Below, one piece after another: positions 21,901 through 38,321 of a DNA stretch of 64,000 nt; positions within the stretch are counted from its first letter, which is position 1; each line of letters starts with the position of its first letter. The DNA comes from Ianthella basta (lineage: Eukaryota > Porifera > Demospongiae > Verongiida > Ianthellidae). Location: contig OZ025871.1 of assembly GCA_964019415.1 (NCBI GenBank), forward strand, positions 9,909,713 to 9,973,712, in the 5' to 3' direction. The position numbers and the translations under genes were made by a program. The notes under the pieces are model-generated. The model had not been told where the DNA came from and did no database searches. It was given only the letters and a program-made list of their open reading frames with translations.

Positions 21901-22954
21901 GGCTTGCATGCCCCTAGCCTCCTGAAACATCATTGGTGAAGTAGCCTGGTTGGCATATTATTCCCGGTGATTTAAAACTATCCTCAGCAGTGGACCAACT
22001 GCAATGAACCGTCCCTTCAACAACTGTGTGCCAAGTTATGTACCTATGATGACTTATAGGCTAGGTATATAGGAACAATTGGCTAGGCAGTGATAGCAAC
22101 AAAAAGTGACTGAAAGTGGCTAACTGGTGCTGGCATACATAAGCAGTGCAACACTATAGGTTTGCTCATAACATAATGTTTGTAGCTGCATATAATAATA
22201 CCCCACTTGATCTTATAGCTAATCTGCTCAACTTGCTTGTACTACTCAAGGATTCACTTTCACATTAGTATTGGTAAGCCTATTATAGCTAGCGCGCATG
22301 CATCTACTAAGCCAACACTCATCATGAAGATACCTACAAAACTGGATGGAGTCTGTTAGCAGTCCACAACTGCTGCGTGCGCGGCCTCCATGCAATGGCC
22401 CATCCTTCTGTCTCGCGTATAAGCGGTTATGGTACCGGGGAAGAACAACAGCAGGCAGACCCAATGCTTCCCACATTATCCCAAGTGTATAGATGTTTTA
22501 ATGCGCTTAGTCTCGCTCATTTGGCTAACCCCGTGAGTGCAGGGCGCAGAGTAGAGGCTCTACAGATGAACGGCGCATGCCAACAATCTAGAATAAGAGA
22601 CGGTATCACAGTGTCTAGCGTTTGTACAGGGGTAGAGAGGGCAAAGTGCGCTGGTGACGGCTCTCACCTTGTGCATTCTGTGCATCAACCCGACCTCGAT
22701 CTACAAAGAAGGGAATGAGAAAGGGATGAACATATGTTTATGGGGACTAGGAATTAAGCTTCATAGTTTAAACATTGATAACGATCTGTGAAAGTCTCCT
22801 GCTTTGAAAGAACAGTAGCTACCCAGCTTGCTAATCATCACACCATCACAGAGATACCTACCGTGATAACTAGCTAGGTAGCTAGCTTGGGCTCACCTCC
22901 GAAAGTAATGAGAAAGAGAAACAAATAACACGAGAGCAGCGATATCCTCGTCAT
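9675..22954 (-). CDS. Receptor tyrosine kinase with Ig, FN3 and Calx-beta ectodomain
   Basis: A 23-exon model sums to 4389 nt (1462 residues plus stop) with all splice phases agreeing. Exons, 5' to 3': 22897-22954, 22668-22700, 20725-21018, 19432-19824, 18150-18464, 17645-17944, 16692-16823, 15758-16102, 15299-15643, 15005-15199, 14599-14760, 14332-14508, 13992-14156, 12673-12870, 12417-12567, 12036-12084, 11694-11907, 11409-11596, 10872-10943, 10545-10750, 10402-10442, 10160-10256, 9675-9933. The product should be a single-pass plasma-membrane receptor that autophosphorylates on ligand or adhesion signals. Every catalytic motif of a tyrosine kinase is present: GQGNYG, VAVK, helix-C Glu, [15 protein letters not shown] and SDVWAYG. 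Sponges are known to have many lineage-specific RTKs; this fits none of the vertebrate families. Because all ectodomain exons are phase 1-1, extra cassette exons could be missing. Confidence 0.85.
10160..11907 (-). CDS. RTK kinase-domain exons
   Basis: Six exons encode residues of about 1105-1377. 11694-11907: [19 protein letters not shown] and VAVKML. 11409-11596: helix C ([11 protein letters not shown]), gatekeeper region and hinge ending [12 protein letters not shown]. 10872-10943: [20 protein letters not shown], after a strong pyrimidine tract. 10545-10750: [18 protein letters not shown], an activation loop with one Tyr (LEYTST) and PIRWMPPE. 10402-10442: a 41-nt micro-exon, [13 protein letters not shown]. 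10160-10256: [28 protein letters not shown] has Pro where most tyrosine kinases have Ala, a minor change. All residues needed for catalysis are intact. Confidence 0.9.
12036..12567 (-). CDS. RTK transmembrane and juxtamembrane exons
   Basis: Exon 12417-12567 encodes a helix of about 25 residues ([20 protein letters not shown] then IAVCIW), followed by the basic stop-transfer [10 protein letters not shown]. Exon 12036-12084 adds 16 juxtamembrane residues ([16 protein letters not shown]). The TM exon enters in phase 1 and leaves in phase 2, and the juxtamembrane exon leaves in phase 0. This marks the switch from the uniform phase-1 ectodomain to the kinase exons. One juxtamembrane Tyr (QYHA) could be a regulatory site. 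Confidence 0.85.
12673..14760 (-). CDS. RTK membrane-proximal Cys-containing exons, fold unknown
   Basis: Four symmetric phase 1-1 exons (14599-14760, 14332-14508, 13992-14156, 12673-12870) encode about 234 residues with scattered Cys, such as CEGECPC and DNCCFSV, and several N-x-S/T sites. The last exon reads like one more beta-sandwich strand set ([18 protein letters not shown]). I do not recognise a named domain. The spans between them, including 12871-13991, look intronic. Confidence 0.7.
15005..16823 (-). CDS. RTK Calx-beta repeat exons (about three repeats)
   Basis: Exons 16692-16823, 15758-16102, 15299-15643 and 15005-15199 encode tandem Calx-beta-type sandwiches. Each repeat shows the Y-x-V-x-E start ([31 protein letters not shown]), a central G-x-D-Y/F turn in the first two ([15 protein letters not shown]) and a D/E-rich end ([45 protein letters not shown]). 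In other proteins this domain binds Ca2+ through acidic loops. Introns fall just before the central G-x-D-Y turn, so each long exon holds the second half of one repeat and the first half of the next. Confidence 0.8.
16134..16219. repeat. Short tandem duplication in an RTK intron
   Basis: Two copies of a unit of about 45 bases, containing TATATTAGTAACCACGCT and GATGATG, lie side by side just upstream of the Calx-beta exon acceptor. No function is suggested. Confidence 0.6.
17070..17339 (-). other. Orphan open frame inside an RTK intron
   Basis: This 89-codon frame has four Cys in a pattern ([28 protein letters not shown]) and two N-x-S/T sites, unlike its AT-rich flanks. A possible phase-1 acceptor (CAACTCAG before AGAAACGG) is present, but I could not find a matching phase-1 donor before the stop. 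It may be a decayed cassette exon, an alternative last exon giving a secreted receptor form, or chance. Confidence 0.3.
17645..18464 (-). CDS. RTK fibronectin type III exons (two)
   Basis: Exon 18150-18464 encodes one FN3 domain: the [20 protein letters not shown] core Trp/Tyr pattern, then TVTLSGLE-like and TTYRIRVW strands. Exon 17645-17944 encodes a second ([20 protein letters not shown], then [10 protein letters not shown]). Each domain is exactly one phase 1-1 exon, the arrangement typical of shuffled extracellular modules. Confidence 0.88.
18746..18775. repeat. Poly-C run joined to a short CA tract
   Basis: About 14 C residues are followed by CACACA. This lies in the intron between the Ig-like and first FN3 exons and has no coding value. 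Confidence 0.9.
19432..19824 (-). CDS. RTK second ectodomain exon, Ig-like with Cys insertion
   Basis: This is a 393-nt phase 1-1 exon. The central part ([18 protein letters not shown], later QDLECRV) has the Cys, Trp, Cys spacing of an Ig fold. A Cys-rich insert ([13 protein letters not shown]) lies between the Trp and the second core Cys. That insert is unusual and could form its own disulphide knot. The N-terminal part ([18 protein letters not shown]) has no recognised fold. Confidence 0.75.
20005..20085 (-). mobile_element. tRNA-like SINE head or tRNA pseudogene
   Basis: On the minus strand an A-box-like TAGCTCAGTCGTTGA is followed, after about 30 bases, by a B-box-like TGATTCAATTCC, matching the internal Pol III promoter layout. 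The arms do not close into a good cloverleaf by eye, so it is not a functional tRNA. It lies in an RTK intron. Confidence 0.45.
20317..20550. mobile_element. MITE with AAGC-TTTTCG inverted ends
   Basis: The left end (ACCGTGTAAGCCCTTATTTT then CGTGGG) is the inverse of the right end (read on the minus strand, ACCATGTAAGCTCTAATTTT then CGCAGG). The body of about 230 bp is non-coding. Related ends are seen at 50063-50245 and 62112-62205. It lies in an RTK intron. Confidence 0.55.
20725..21018 (-). CDS. RTK first Ig domain exon
   Basis: This is a 294-nt phase 1-1 exon. It shows strand B ([11 protein letters not shown]), a core Trp (YQWTCPG) and strand F ([11 protein letters not shown]) of an I- or V-type Ig domain, and ends TYTLSV. 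A Cys pair in the CPGGYC segment adds an extra possible disulphide. One domain per exon fits modular exon shuffling. Confidence 0.88.
22668..22954 (-). CDS. RTK start: signal-peptide exon and 11-residue linker exon
   Basis: Exon 1 (22897-22954) encodes 19 residues, [19 protein letters not shown], a clear signal peptide, and ends in a phase-1 donor (GGAG then GTGAGC). Exon 2 (22668-22700, 33 nt) has a good acceptor (CCCTTCTTTGTAG) and encodes [10 protein letters not shown]. Both are too short to show as long open frames. I chose this ATG because it gives a signal peptide directly and its donor phase matches every later ectodomain exon. Confidence 0.75.
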
Positions 22955-24200
22955 TGTACCGATCACAGATACGCAGCTTCAGATGAAACTGTATGTCACT
23001 GCAGCAGTCACATTAAACCGTCTGATACGCAGCTGTGCACGGATGCCCTCAGCCGTTGTTAAGACAGGATATTATACCAATTATTTGCGGGCGTATCAGT
23101 CTGCATATAACTCGAGAGCAGTCATCGGAGGGGATTTCTAGGGTAGAAAGGTGACATTTTGGTCACAGACCATCCTTTCCACTCTACGAGTGCTAGGCTG
23201 AGATAGTGCATTCCTGGGCCTTCACAGTTGAGATCACAGAGGAACAGGTAAGGACGTCAACTTATCAGTCCTCCACAGGTACTCTCCCCTTGGAAGTGTA
23301 CACAGCCCCTGGGAAAGTGTGGCAGGGAAAAGCTCGTGATGAAGGTTTACCCAGTATGCATGAATGAATGTCACGTACATATACGCAGCGTCTAGGATAG
23401 GGAGACTCGAGCAGCCATCCTGCTGTTTACCCATGCACTACACTCTGGTATAGCCATGACACTCAGTGTCTATAGCCCATTTTAGATGTCCTAGATGTGC
23501 ACCTGCATGGCTATGTTGAGATTTAGTACATCGTGAGCTGGCATTGGCCTCTTTTTGCAATTTCTAATTCAGGTCAACCTTTCTCCACACAGGCTACATT
23601 TCAGTGACATGTACAATAATTATATGTATAATACAAGTGTAAACAGGAAAAGCCTTTATAAAGCATACAACTTGGAAAAGTTATAATGGTTAGCAAAAAG
23701 CTAAGTTTTTGTTCATGCTAAGATACTGTATGTTATTCATTATTTCTATGCACTCCTGAGGGCAGTTTCTAGTGTTTTCACTGTCTTGGGAACTTCTTTT
23801 ACTGTTTGTTTCAGCCCATGTACTGTACTCTCTCTAAGTACATAAGTAAACTAGACAATTAAGTCTACTTTGTGGGGTAGCAAACATGAGATACATAACC
23901 TAGTACTCAGAATGAGTTCTTATTATAGCTATACAATTTGGGGGTACCAACAACTGCGCAGCTAAGATTTTATGAGGCTTGCTAGGGAAATATTGCGGCT
24001 GTCCCACAACCTAATTTACTTCTGGGAAGACTATTTATATGTTATCCTGTGGCTGTGAGATAGCATGGCTTCTGTCTCACAATCCAATTTACTGCAGGAA
24101 GGAAAACTATACTTCATCCTGCAGTTGTATGATATTATGATATTATTATTTAAGTGCACTGTGTTGTATAATACAAACACTAGGGTGTCAGCCCCATGCA
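22955..24200. other. 5' flank of the RTK gene
   Basis: This should hold the RTK promoter. I see no exon and no clear TATA box in the 200 bases upstream of the start codon. The remaining sequence is unremarkable AT-rich DNA. Confidence 0.35.
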
Positions 24201-24219
24201 GCACTATAATATAATTGAA

Positions 24220-24720
24220 TGTAACAGTGTCAAAAGAATCACAATGGGCATAGTTTTGTAAGGGCAGCTTGTCCTTTTCTGACACATCCTCTGCAGCGCC
24301 TTCCACACTCTTCCATATTTGCATGCCTCCTCCAGTACCCATACCACCCTCTCATCATCCTTCATGCTCTCCCATCCCACCACTATCTCATTCATCAGCC
24401 TTGCCATTTCTCTCCTCTCTTCTGCCACAAATACACACCGGCACACAAAGTGCTTGACATCTTCCACTTCACCACTGTCACAGTTCTTACAAAGTCGTTC
24501 GCCCCTACTTAACCCACACCATCTGCCAGTTTCTACCCTTAATTCTGCTGTTCCCCCTCGTAGTTTCACCATCATTCTCCTTTGCATCTTACACTCTATC
24601 TCCACACACCGCGCCTTGCATTTGGCATCCATTAAACTCCCAATCACTTCCAGCTTTGGCCATTCCCTAGCTGCTTCCCTCCATACTTCTCTCACTTCCC
24701 TCCATACTATGTCCTTCAAC
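24220..24720 (-). mobile_element. LINE fragment: C-terminal end of a reverse transcriptase ORF
   Basis: A minus-strand frame encodes a sequence typical of the end of non-LTR retrotransposon ORF2: KLRGGTAELRVETGRW, then a Cys/His cluster (CKNCDSGEVEDVKHFVCRC). Nothing upstream in the frame resembles the RT palm, so this is a 5'-truncated copy, the usual fate of LINE insertions. Confidence 0.75.
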
Positions 24721-25085
24721 ACTTGTATGATAGCTTGTCATCCGTTTTCCCAACACATCAGTTCTATAATGGCATCACATCCTCCTGACAAACAGGCCGG
24801 AATGTCTGACTAGCTCTCACTTGCATCTCCACCAGTACACTGGCCCTTTTATTAATTAAACATCCTCTCAGGTGGATCCAGTGGTGAAGCATAAATATTT
24901 AACTACAAATCCTGAATATATGTACTATGCTGTCTCAAACAATAAAGAGAATTGTTAAACATAGAACCAAATTGAAGCAGAAGCTATATTTAGGTGATTG
25001 GGATTATAATTATTCATTTTCAAAGCTAACCCTTGCATTAGTCTGAGGTTTCCCTGCAGAAGATGTTTAACTGTGATCAATAGTA

Positions 25086-25500
25086 ATGGGTGTAAAGCTG
25101 AATGAGGATGGGAAGATGGAGAGTGAGGTGGAAAGAAGAATTAGAACGACAATGCAAGCAGTGGGAGTAATGAAGAAGGTGTATGAAATCAGCAGAGGAG
25201 CAAATGTAGTGGTATTCAAAGCAGGGGCGAGTTCTAAAGGAGATGGAAAAGTCCAGGATGCAGGCAGCGGAGATGAGGGTGCTGAGGGAGATTGCTGGTG
25301 TGTCTAGGTTGGACCATGTTAGGAATGAGACGGAGAGGCTAAGACTAGAATCGGCATATGAAGGAGGTGGAAAGGAGGAGAGAATGCTGGAATGAAAAGG
25401 TGGAGAGCAGGAGGGGAAGTGTGGTGGATAATGTGATGATGAGGGAAGCAATTGGAAAGAGACAAAGAGGACGTCCCAGGAAGAGATGGTGAGAGCTCTT
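25086..25500 (+). mobile_element. LINE fragment, second family, with internal deletion
   Basis: The plus frame begins GVKLNEDGKMESEVERRI, the late RT region of endonuclease/RT LINE proteins. The usual TYGCETW-like segment is missing, and in another frame the sequence goes on as EKSRMQAAEMRVLREIAGVS. It is thus deleted and frameshifted. It is in the opposite orientation to the LINE piece at 24.2-24.7 kb and of a different type. Confidence 0.75.
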
Positions 25501-25671
25501 CTGATTACAATTTGTAGCATGAAGACGGGGGAGGGAAGCTTCCCCACAAACATTTAAGCTTCCCATTTCCCCCCAATGTTTGCCGATTGCAGTAAAGGGA
25601 GGAGCAGGGAGCTTTCTTCTATGCAAAGAGAGTCTCTCAATTGGACCAGGTGCACATTAGTGTGGCAGGCT

Positions 25672-25765
25672 GTAATCATGGCAACCAGTACAGCTAGTCT
25701 CTTTACAGTTCCAAAGCATATTCCCATGACAACCAGACCTTTTGCTATTGTGTTACTATGACAAC
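25672..25765 (+). promoter_or_regulatory. Cluster of three X-box-like (RFX-type) sites upstream of gene A
   Basis: GTAATCATGGCAAC (25672-25685), TTCCCATGACAAC (about 25721-25733) and GTTACTATGACAAC (25752-25765) each resemble the RFX X-box (GTTRCCATGGYAAC) with one or more mismatches. They lie 90-190 bases upstream of the proposed gene A start codon. Binding is inference. Confidence 0.35.
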
Positions 25766-25857
25766 CTCACTCCTCACACCCAGCGGTGCTCACTACTCTG
25801 GTACATGGAGTGCCAACCAGAAACACAGCCGAGGAACCTTAAGCTTGGTACTTCAGA

Positions 25858-33044
<7,187 letters not shown>

Positions 33045-33209
33045 TATGTTGCACCCTTCTCAGGTGTGTATAAGGCCAGGGACACACAATATTGTGCAAT
33101 CATTCACATGTCGCTTTAAAGACTACATTTTTCATTCGCATACTTTTAGAAGTACTTGCCATGGCTGCCATGGCAGATGGTGAACACGTGTAGTGTGGCA
33201 CCAGTGACC

Positions 33210-33215
33210 AATAAA
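33210..33215 (+). terminator. Polyadenylation signal of gene A
   Basis: AATAAA lies 166 bases after the gene A stop codon and is the first such hexamer there. It supports an end of transcription at about 33230, separate from the ZU5/Death exons downstream. Confidence 0.6.
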
Positions 33216-33219
33216 GAAT

Positions 33220-33870
33220 TAGAGACTGATACGCTCTGACTATAATTTTTACGTCAATCATGTCACTGCAATGCGTTCTACAATCTGCCCGTGTGGGCTA
33301 TGGCTACAGCCTACCGTCACAAGACAAGTCACAGTCAATTGCAATTCAGGGCACCTTGATTGTGTAATTGCCAATATCCTTCAATAATAAAAGAGCAGCT
33401 GGCAGATCGATGGTCTGGTCGCCACTGTTTCTTCATATATAGCAATATCACACTGTATGCTGTGTAGTGCTCTTATTCCCAGCTGTCTGTTGGATAACTA
33501 AACCGAAGTGACTGCTGACTTGATACTGCCACTTGGTTATGACATTTGTGTGGCATGGTTCAGATCCATAAGCCAAAAAATGATAGCAGAAAGCCGTCAC
33601 ACCATCTTCCCAGGAGGAGTTTGTCAATAACCAATTGCAAATTCATTGCAAATTCCATAACTGAGCTCTCTTTCATCCATATATAGAGCAAAGATGATGT
33701 CCCATAGTTACGTATGACGAAACATGGGAAACCTTCTTTTTGCAAGCCAATGCTGAAAACCCCCATCTAGGACTCTCTCCATATAGTGCTAAGAAAGTCA
33801 AACTATGTTCACTGCGAATCCTTCATTTGGTTTCTAGTTGTGAATATACACATATAATTTACCAGAGGAG
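33220..33870. other. Non-coding stretch between gene A and the RT fragment
   Basis: Nothing I can support as a gene. It lies within intron 1 of the ZU5/Death model. Confidence 0.4.
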
Positions 33871-33874
33871 TCAA

Positions 33875-34215
33875 ACAGCAGACATTATGGCCAATTGCAC
33901 CATGCATGCAGGGGCCAAATCATGCAAGTCACTCCCATGCAGCAATCCTGTCTCCTTCCAATGCTTCTGAGGACTGCCGCTGCATTCCCCTTTGGACTGC
34001 AATTGAAAGTCTCTGTAGCAAGAATTGCCGGCTACGAGGCTCTCCAATGGTTTGTAGATGCGTCTCACAAGTTCCCGCATAAAGTCCTCCGCCGCCTCCC
34101 CCAACACTCCTGTTGCTTCTACCATGAATGGCACAAAGTGGTGACTTGTGTCCAGATGTGCATACTTCACCTGCTCAGCCTGTGCCACTACAACTCTGGC
34201 CCCTCTCACAGCTGC
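33875..34215 (-). mobile_element. Retroelement fragment: C-terminal part of a reverse transcriptase protein
   Basis: The minus frame has SHHFVPFMVEATGVLGEAAE and FMRELVRRI, a motif pair that commonly closes a class of non-LTR RT proteins in cnidarians and sponges, followed by NSCYRDF where these usually read SFSFLLQRL or similar. It ends without the final Gly/Asn-rich segment in frame. Truncated and dead. Confidence 0.6.
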
Positions 34216-34388
34216 TGGAATATGTGGGGGAGACAGGTTTTGAGATTAGTGAAACAAAAGATAATTTGAAATTATAATATACTGCATTCAGTACTGTTAT
34301 GTTTTGTATGCAGTGTATTCCTCAGTCTGATAGAATAGAGCTTCATTACTACATCTGGAAATTCATAAGAAGGGTTTGTTGAGCATGC

Positions 34389-34595
34389 ATCAGACTGAGA
34401 AGTTCATAAGAGGGGGTTTGTTGAGTGTTAAACACGTGGCACACTTTTTTACCAACAGGCAAAATGTTTCGGCCCTAAAAGGGTCTTCTTCAGTTGCAAA
34501 AGAGTACAAAAACAGAACATTTTGCCTGTTGGTAAAAAAGTGTACCACGTGTTTAACGCTCAACAAACCCCCTCTTATGAACTTCTCAGTCTGAT
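34389..34595. mobile_element. Foldback element with about 79-bp arms and a hammerhead-like loop
   Basis: Arms 34389-34467 and 34516-34595 are near-perfect inverted repeats (ATCAGACTGAGAAGTTCATA at each outer end). The loop of about 48 bases contains the motifs described in the next entry. Long frames on both strands simply translate the two arms. Confidence 0.85.
34467..34493 (-). ncRNA. Hammerhead-ribozyme-like core in the foldback loop
   Basis: On the minus strand the loop reads CTGAAGA, a hairpin (ACCC TTTT AGGG) and GAAA, matching the CUGANGA / stem II / GAAA core. The 79-bp arms then take the place of stem III, and 3' of the right arm comes TT followed by a short possible stem I (CTGTTTTTG to TTTTGCAA). 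Stem I pairs poorly and the cleavage triplet would be GUU, so activity is uncertain. Penelope-like elements are known to carry hammerheads with similar cores. Confidence 0.4.
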
Positions 34596-34675
34596 ACAAA
34601 CATGCCTGTTGAAAGGTCGGTTCATTGCAGTAAGCCACTGCAACAGCCAGGCCTGGCTAGGTTAAACAAGGCCTA

Positions 34676-34945
34676 GGGCTAATCACTGGATTTTATGCCT
34701 ACCAGCCTTCTACACTGTAATGTCCCAGGAGGCTGGGGGGCTGGAACGCTATTGATGGCAACCAGTGATTGCCTTCCCCTGCTGCTCGGCAACCAGTGAT
34801 CGCCTTCCCCTGCTAGTCAGAATGACTACCAGTTGAAGGCAATCACTGGTTATCTTCAATAGGACTCTAGCCCCCAGCCTCTTCAGACACTTCAGTGTAG
34901 AAGGCTGGTAGATGAAAAAATCCAGTGATTAGCCCTTGTTCAAAC
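34676..34945. mobile_element. Foldback element or MITE
   Basis: The outer ends GGGCTAATCACTGGATTTT (left) and their inverse (right, near 34920-34940) are followed inward by matching CTACCAGCCTTCTACACTG, GAGGCTGGGGGCT and AACCAGTGATTGCCTTC in inverted order. A short direct repeat (CAACCAGTGAT then CGCCTTCCCCTGCT) lies in the centre. A worn relative may be present near 21760-21990. Confidence 0.7.
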
Positions 34946-35019
34946 ATGCCTGTATAGCTTAGATTGCCAATCTGCATTAATTGTCCATGTGCATTTCGAT
35001 AATTTTTATTATTCTGCAG

Positions 35020-35082
35020 GTGGCCTTGAGGACATGAGTGTGGGCTTTGCAGAACCGAGTTTTATTGCTCAATGGGACAGAG
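35020..35082 (+). CDS. ZU5/Death gene, exon 2
   Basis: A 63-nt phase 1-1 exon between TTCTGCAG and GACAGAG-GTAAGT. It reads GLEDMSVGFAEPSFIAQWDR and contains an in-frame ATG at 35034 that could be the true start. Its phase would also accept splicing from the gene A transmembrane exon. Confidence 0.6.
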
Positions 35083-35682
35083 GTAAGTATGCTCGCTGCT
35101 ACAGCATGGAACAAGCTATCACCTATATCACACAAAAACGGCCACTGTCTCTAATTGTAAACTGTGTTGGGATGTTACTACTGAATTTTAACAATCTGCG
35201 TCTCACTACCATTCACATAATTACTGTATGGAACACTAACAGGCTAAATTAGCTGTAATTGTGAATAGTTTATAGGAGATGGTTACAAACAACTCTACCA
35301 CATTCAGCAACTGATCATGAATCCAGTTAGTTTTGCTAGAAATTTTAGTTAAGAGAATGATTGAGTTTTTTGTGAAGTAATCTCGGTTATATGTAATGCA
35401 CTTGCCATCAGTTCATGTATTACGTGCAAAACCACATCCGGTATTGCATTATCTGAGTGTGCAGTTTCAGTGGTTTAGGGCTTCTAGTTCCAATTAATTT
35501 TTGTGCTTTCACCTAATCACGTGAATGAAGTATTGTAAAATAGATTAACACTTGCTACTATGCTTCATGCACTTGTGATCTAGCATTTCCATTGTTTTGT
35601 TCAGATGATGGAGCAAAATCAATCGGGTTTAGAGACCCCTAATGGCATACACCAATTAAAATATTGTCTTTCCCTTTGCCAG

Positions 35683-36827
35683 GTTTGGCATCTGAATATG
35701 CTCTAAGGAGGTTGTGTTTAATTCCATTTCATATTAAACAACTGACAATCAGCCCAACTGGAGGGAACTTTACTCTGGGATGTGGTGATGCTGTACTTAT
35801 AGTTGAAGCTGACTCAGTTGCTGAGTTGACAGACGTCCGCTATGCCATCATCCTCCATGGTCCTTTTGTGCACTTGGCTGGCTACAAACCTGCCTCAGTT
35901 GTTATCTATCTCAACCTTGAAGAAGCCACTCTGCTGAAGCCAGTTAAACTGAAAATCAGGCACTGGTGTAAGGATACTGATGTTGAGTCCTCTCTTAGGT
36001 TGGTGCGAGCTCCGCATACTACAAGTGAAATGCAGGACTGCTACATTTTCAATGATGTAGGAGGCACTTCCTCATCCAGTGTGTCTGTTTTCAGCATACC
36101 TGAGCCCCAGTGCCTATACTGTGTTGAGATGAAGACTGAGTCTCAGGCTAGGTATAATGCCGCTGCATTCATAAAGAACTTGCCTGACACAACCAAGTTC
36201 AGGATACAACTCATGTGTGACTCCTTGGAATGGAACCAGGTGAGCTTGGAAACATTATTCTGTGTGCAATAGTATTGGTCTGATTAGCAATGATTTGTGC
36301 TGATTTGTGATGTAGTTCTTTCAGGTTGAGATAAACGGATGCATTGCATTATATGTTGCCGTGCACCTTTAATTTCCAGTACCTGACAAACATCCTGGAA
36401 GAGAAGGGATGGGAGAATAGCAGCAAGGAAGATGTGATTGCATCATTCTCATTTACTGCCAACCAGATCACAGCTACTCCCCATGAGCTAAGTGGTCCCG
36501 GATGGAAAGCAGCCATCCATGGACACCAGGCGGTGAGCAGCTGAGAATGAAACTGAGCAATTCATCGCTATAATTATGTACTGTTTGATACAAACAACTC
36601 ACCTTTCCTTGCTTAGGTTAGAGAAGGAGATTTCTTGAGAATTCGAGAAAAATCAAAGGATGCAGTTTCTGCTGAAGTTCTCAATGGTAGATATCCTCCG
36701 GTGGTTTATTACCAAGTTCTGTTCACCAGGGTGGCAGAACAAAGACCAGTACCAGCATTTTGGAGGGCTGAGTTACTTGGAGCTGATGTAAATCTCTTCT
36801 TCATTTGTAATATCAAACAGGAAGAAG
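35683..36827 (+). CDS. ZU5/Death gene, exons 3-5 (ZU5-like and middle region)
   Basis: Exons 35683-36239 (185 codons), 36380-36532 (51 codons) and 36617-36827 (70 codons) each have clean acceptors and donors. The first holds the beta-rich ZU5-like domain. The next two (YLTNILEEKGWEN, FTANQITATPHEL, then FLRIREKSK and YYQVLFTRVAEQRPVPAFW) form a compact middle part without a firm domain name. Confidence 0.75.
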
Positions 36828-37265
36828 GTACGTATGTATGTTCATTGTTCATTGCCATGGCAATACCAGAAACATCAATGGAAAAGACTGTGGTGTATAT
36901 ATCCTCTTAGGGAATTTATTACCATCTAACAAAGTTATAAATTCCCTAGGAGCTCTGGGTTCATAATTTTTGTTAATCAGCTTCAAAGCTTGCGTTATTT
37001 CAATTTTTTTGTTGTTCATTGCTCACACTATTCTTGCAGTGGTGCAGCGCTGCTGCCACATTGCGCATGTAATTTCATGCAGCATGTGCATGTGTCACCA
37101 TGTCATGCAGAGTATATGCATGACATCCCATGATTTAGCATGACTTGCTTGTGTATGCTCTGTTATATATGAATTAATTTTAATGGAATAATGAGTGTGA
37201 AGTCATTAAGCAAGAAATGCCATGGAAGTGGCCAGTCCTCTACCGAATACAGCAGTTTCCTGCTA

Positions 37266-37354
37266 GTTTCGTACCCAGCCCACTTCCGGCTGCCATTTTG
37301 ACAAAAGCGTGCCTTTATCAAAATGGCGGCTGGAAGTGGGCTGGGTATGAGACT
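37266..37354. repeat. Near-perfect hairpin, about 34-bp arms
   Basis: GTACCCAGCCCACTTCCGGC at the left is mirrored by GCTGGAAGTGGGCTGGGTAT at the right, around a loop of about 20 bases (ACAAAAGCGTGCCTTTATCA). Each arm includes GGCNGCCATTTTG, so the transcript would fold strongly. Confidence 0.8.
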
Positions 37355-37828
37355 AGGTTTCTGTTACTGCACAATATGCAACAAACTAAGGCAATTCCAT
37401 GCAAACAAAGCATTCTCTACAACACTTACATTGACTGCCTCATCTCCATTAACTTTGTTACTACAGTGAATTCAGAATGATGATGTTTTCTGCAAGTAAT
37501 CCGAACTTTGTAAAGTCTGGTGTAGGTAACTACCTACTGCAGACTTGTATCCCATTGCTGAATAACTTCAGAGACCCAAGACTTCGACTCGGAATGGCAG
37601 TGTTGCTATGTTGAAATGCTCTTCACATAGGTCCATCGCAGTGAAAGTACTCATGTAGTTACTAGTTCCACCGGCTGTGACAACAACAAAATCAGTCCTC
37701 TACCAAAGAATCCTTCCGAGTTCTTGCACATTCCTTCTCATCTCCTATGTGTCTGGCAACGAAACACTCGAGGGTTCAGCAAATTGACTACATTCTTCTT
37801 AACTCATTTAACAGCAAAAAGCCAATTA

Positions 37829-37935
37829 TAGTACACTAAGCCGGCCAATATGCTTTTTATTTCACTTGTCTTCCAGTGCCTCACGCCCTCGTGAATTGCG
37901 GAAAAGTATATAGGCCGGCTTAGCGTACTATAATT
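37829..37935. repeat. Short MITE-like hairpin
   Basis: ATAGTACACTAAGCCGGCC at the left end is inverted as GGCCGGCTTAGCGTACTAT at the right end, about 105 bases apart. It is bordered by AATTATAG and CTATAATTC. Confidence 0.7.
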
Positions 37936-38321
37936 CTAACATACAAACACAATAGCAGTCGTGGGCCAATGAGCTGATCATGAGTTTTGTGTAGAAATAT
38001 TATGCCTGTATATACTTTTTCAGGCACAATTTTCAGCAATATTTTGTTTGTCAATATTAGTAAGCTTTAAAATTCTAAAATATACACTCTGTGTGTGTTC
38101 TCCTTGCATGATATAGCACAAGGCGTCACCATATGCATTTTCAGTAGCTCCCTCACCTCCATCCCGCTCTAGCCATAAATGACCTGAATGCGGAATAAAA
38201 GACAGATTGAAGGACCTCTGCGCATGCATTTCCTGCATTTTTCCAGACATATTATCCAGTTCATCTACTGATTCCTGTAACTTCCATCAAGTATATATGT
38301 AGAAATAGTAAAAGCTTTTCA

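Noticed and set aside
22246..22718. Overlapping GC-richer frames on both strands in RTK intron 2
   Set aside because: Neither frame has a recognisable motif, and the real 33-nt exon in this span uses another frame.
34376..34638. Two opposite frames with the same peptide (TEKFIRGGLLSVKHV)
   Set aside because: The peptide is identical because the DNA is a palindrome; it is the foldback element, not a gene pair.
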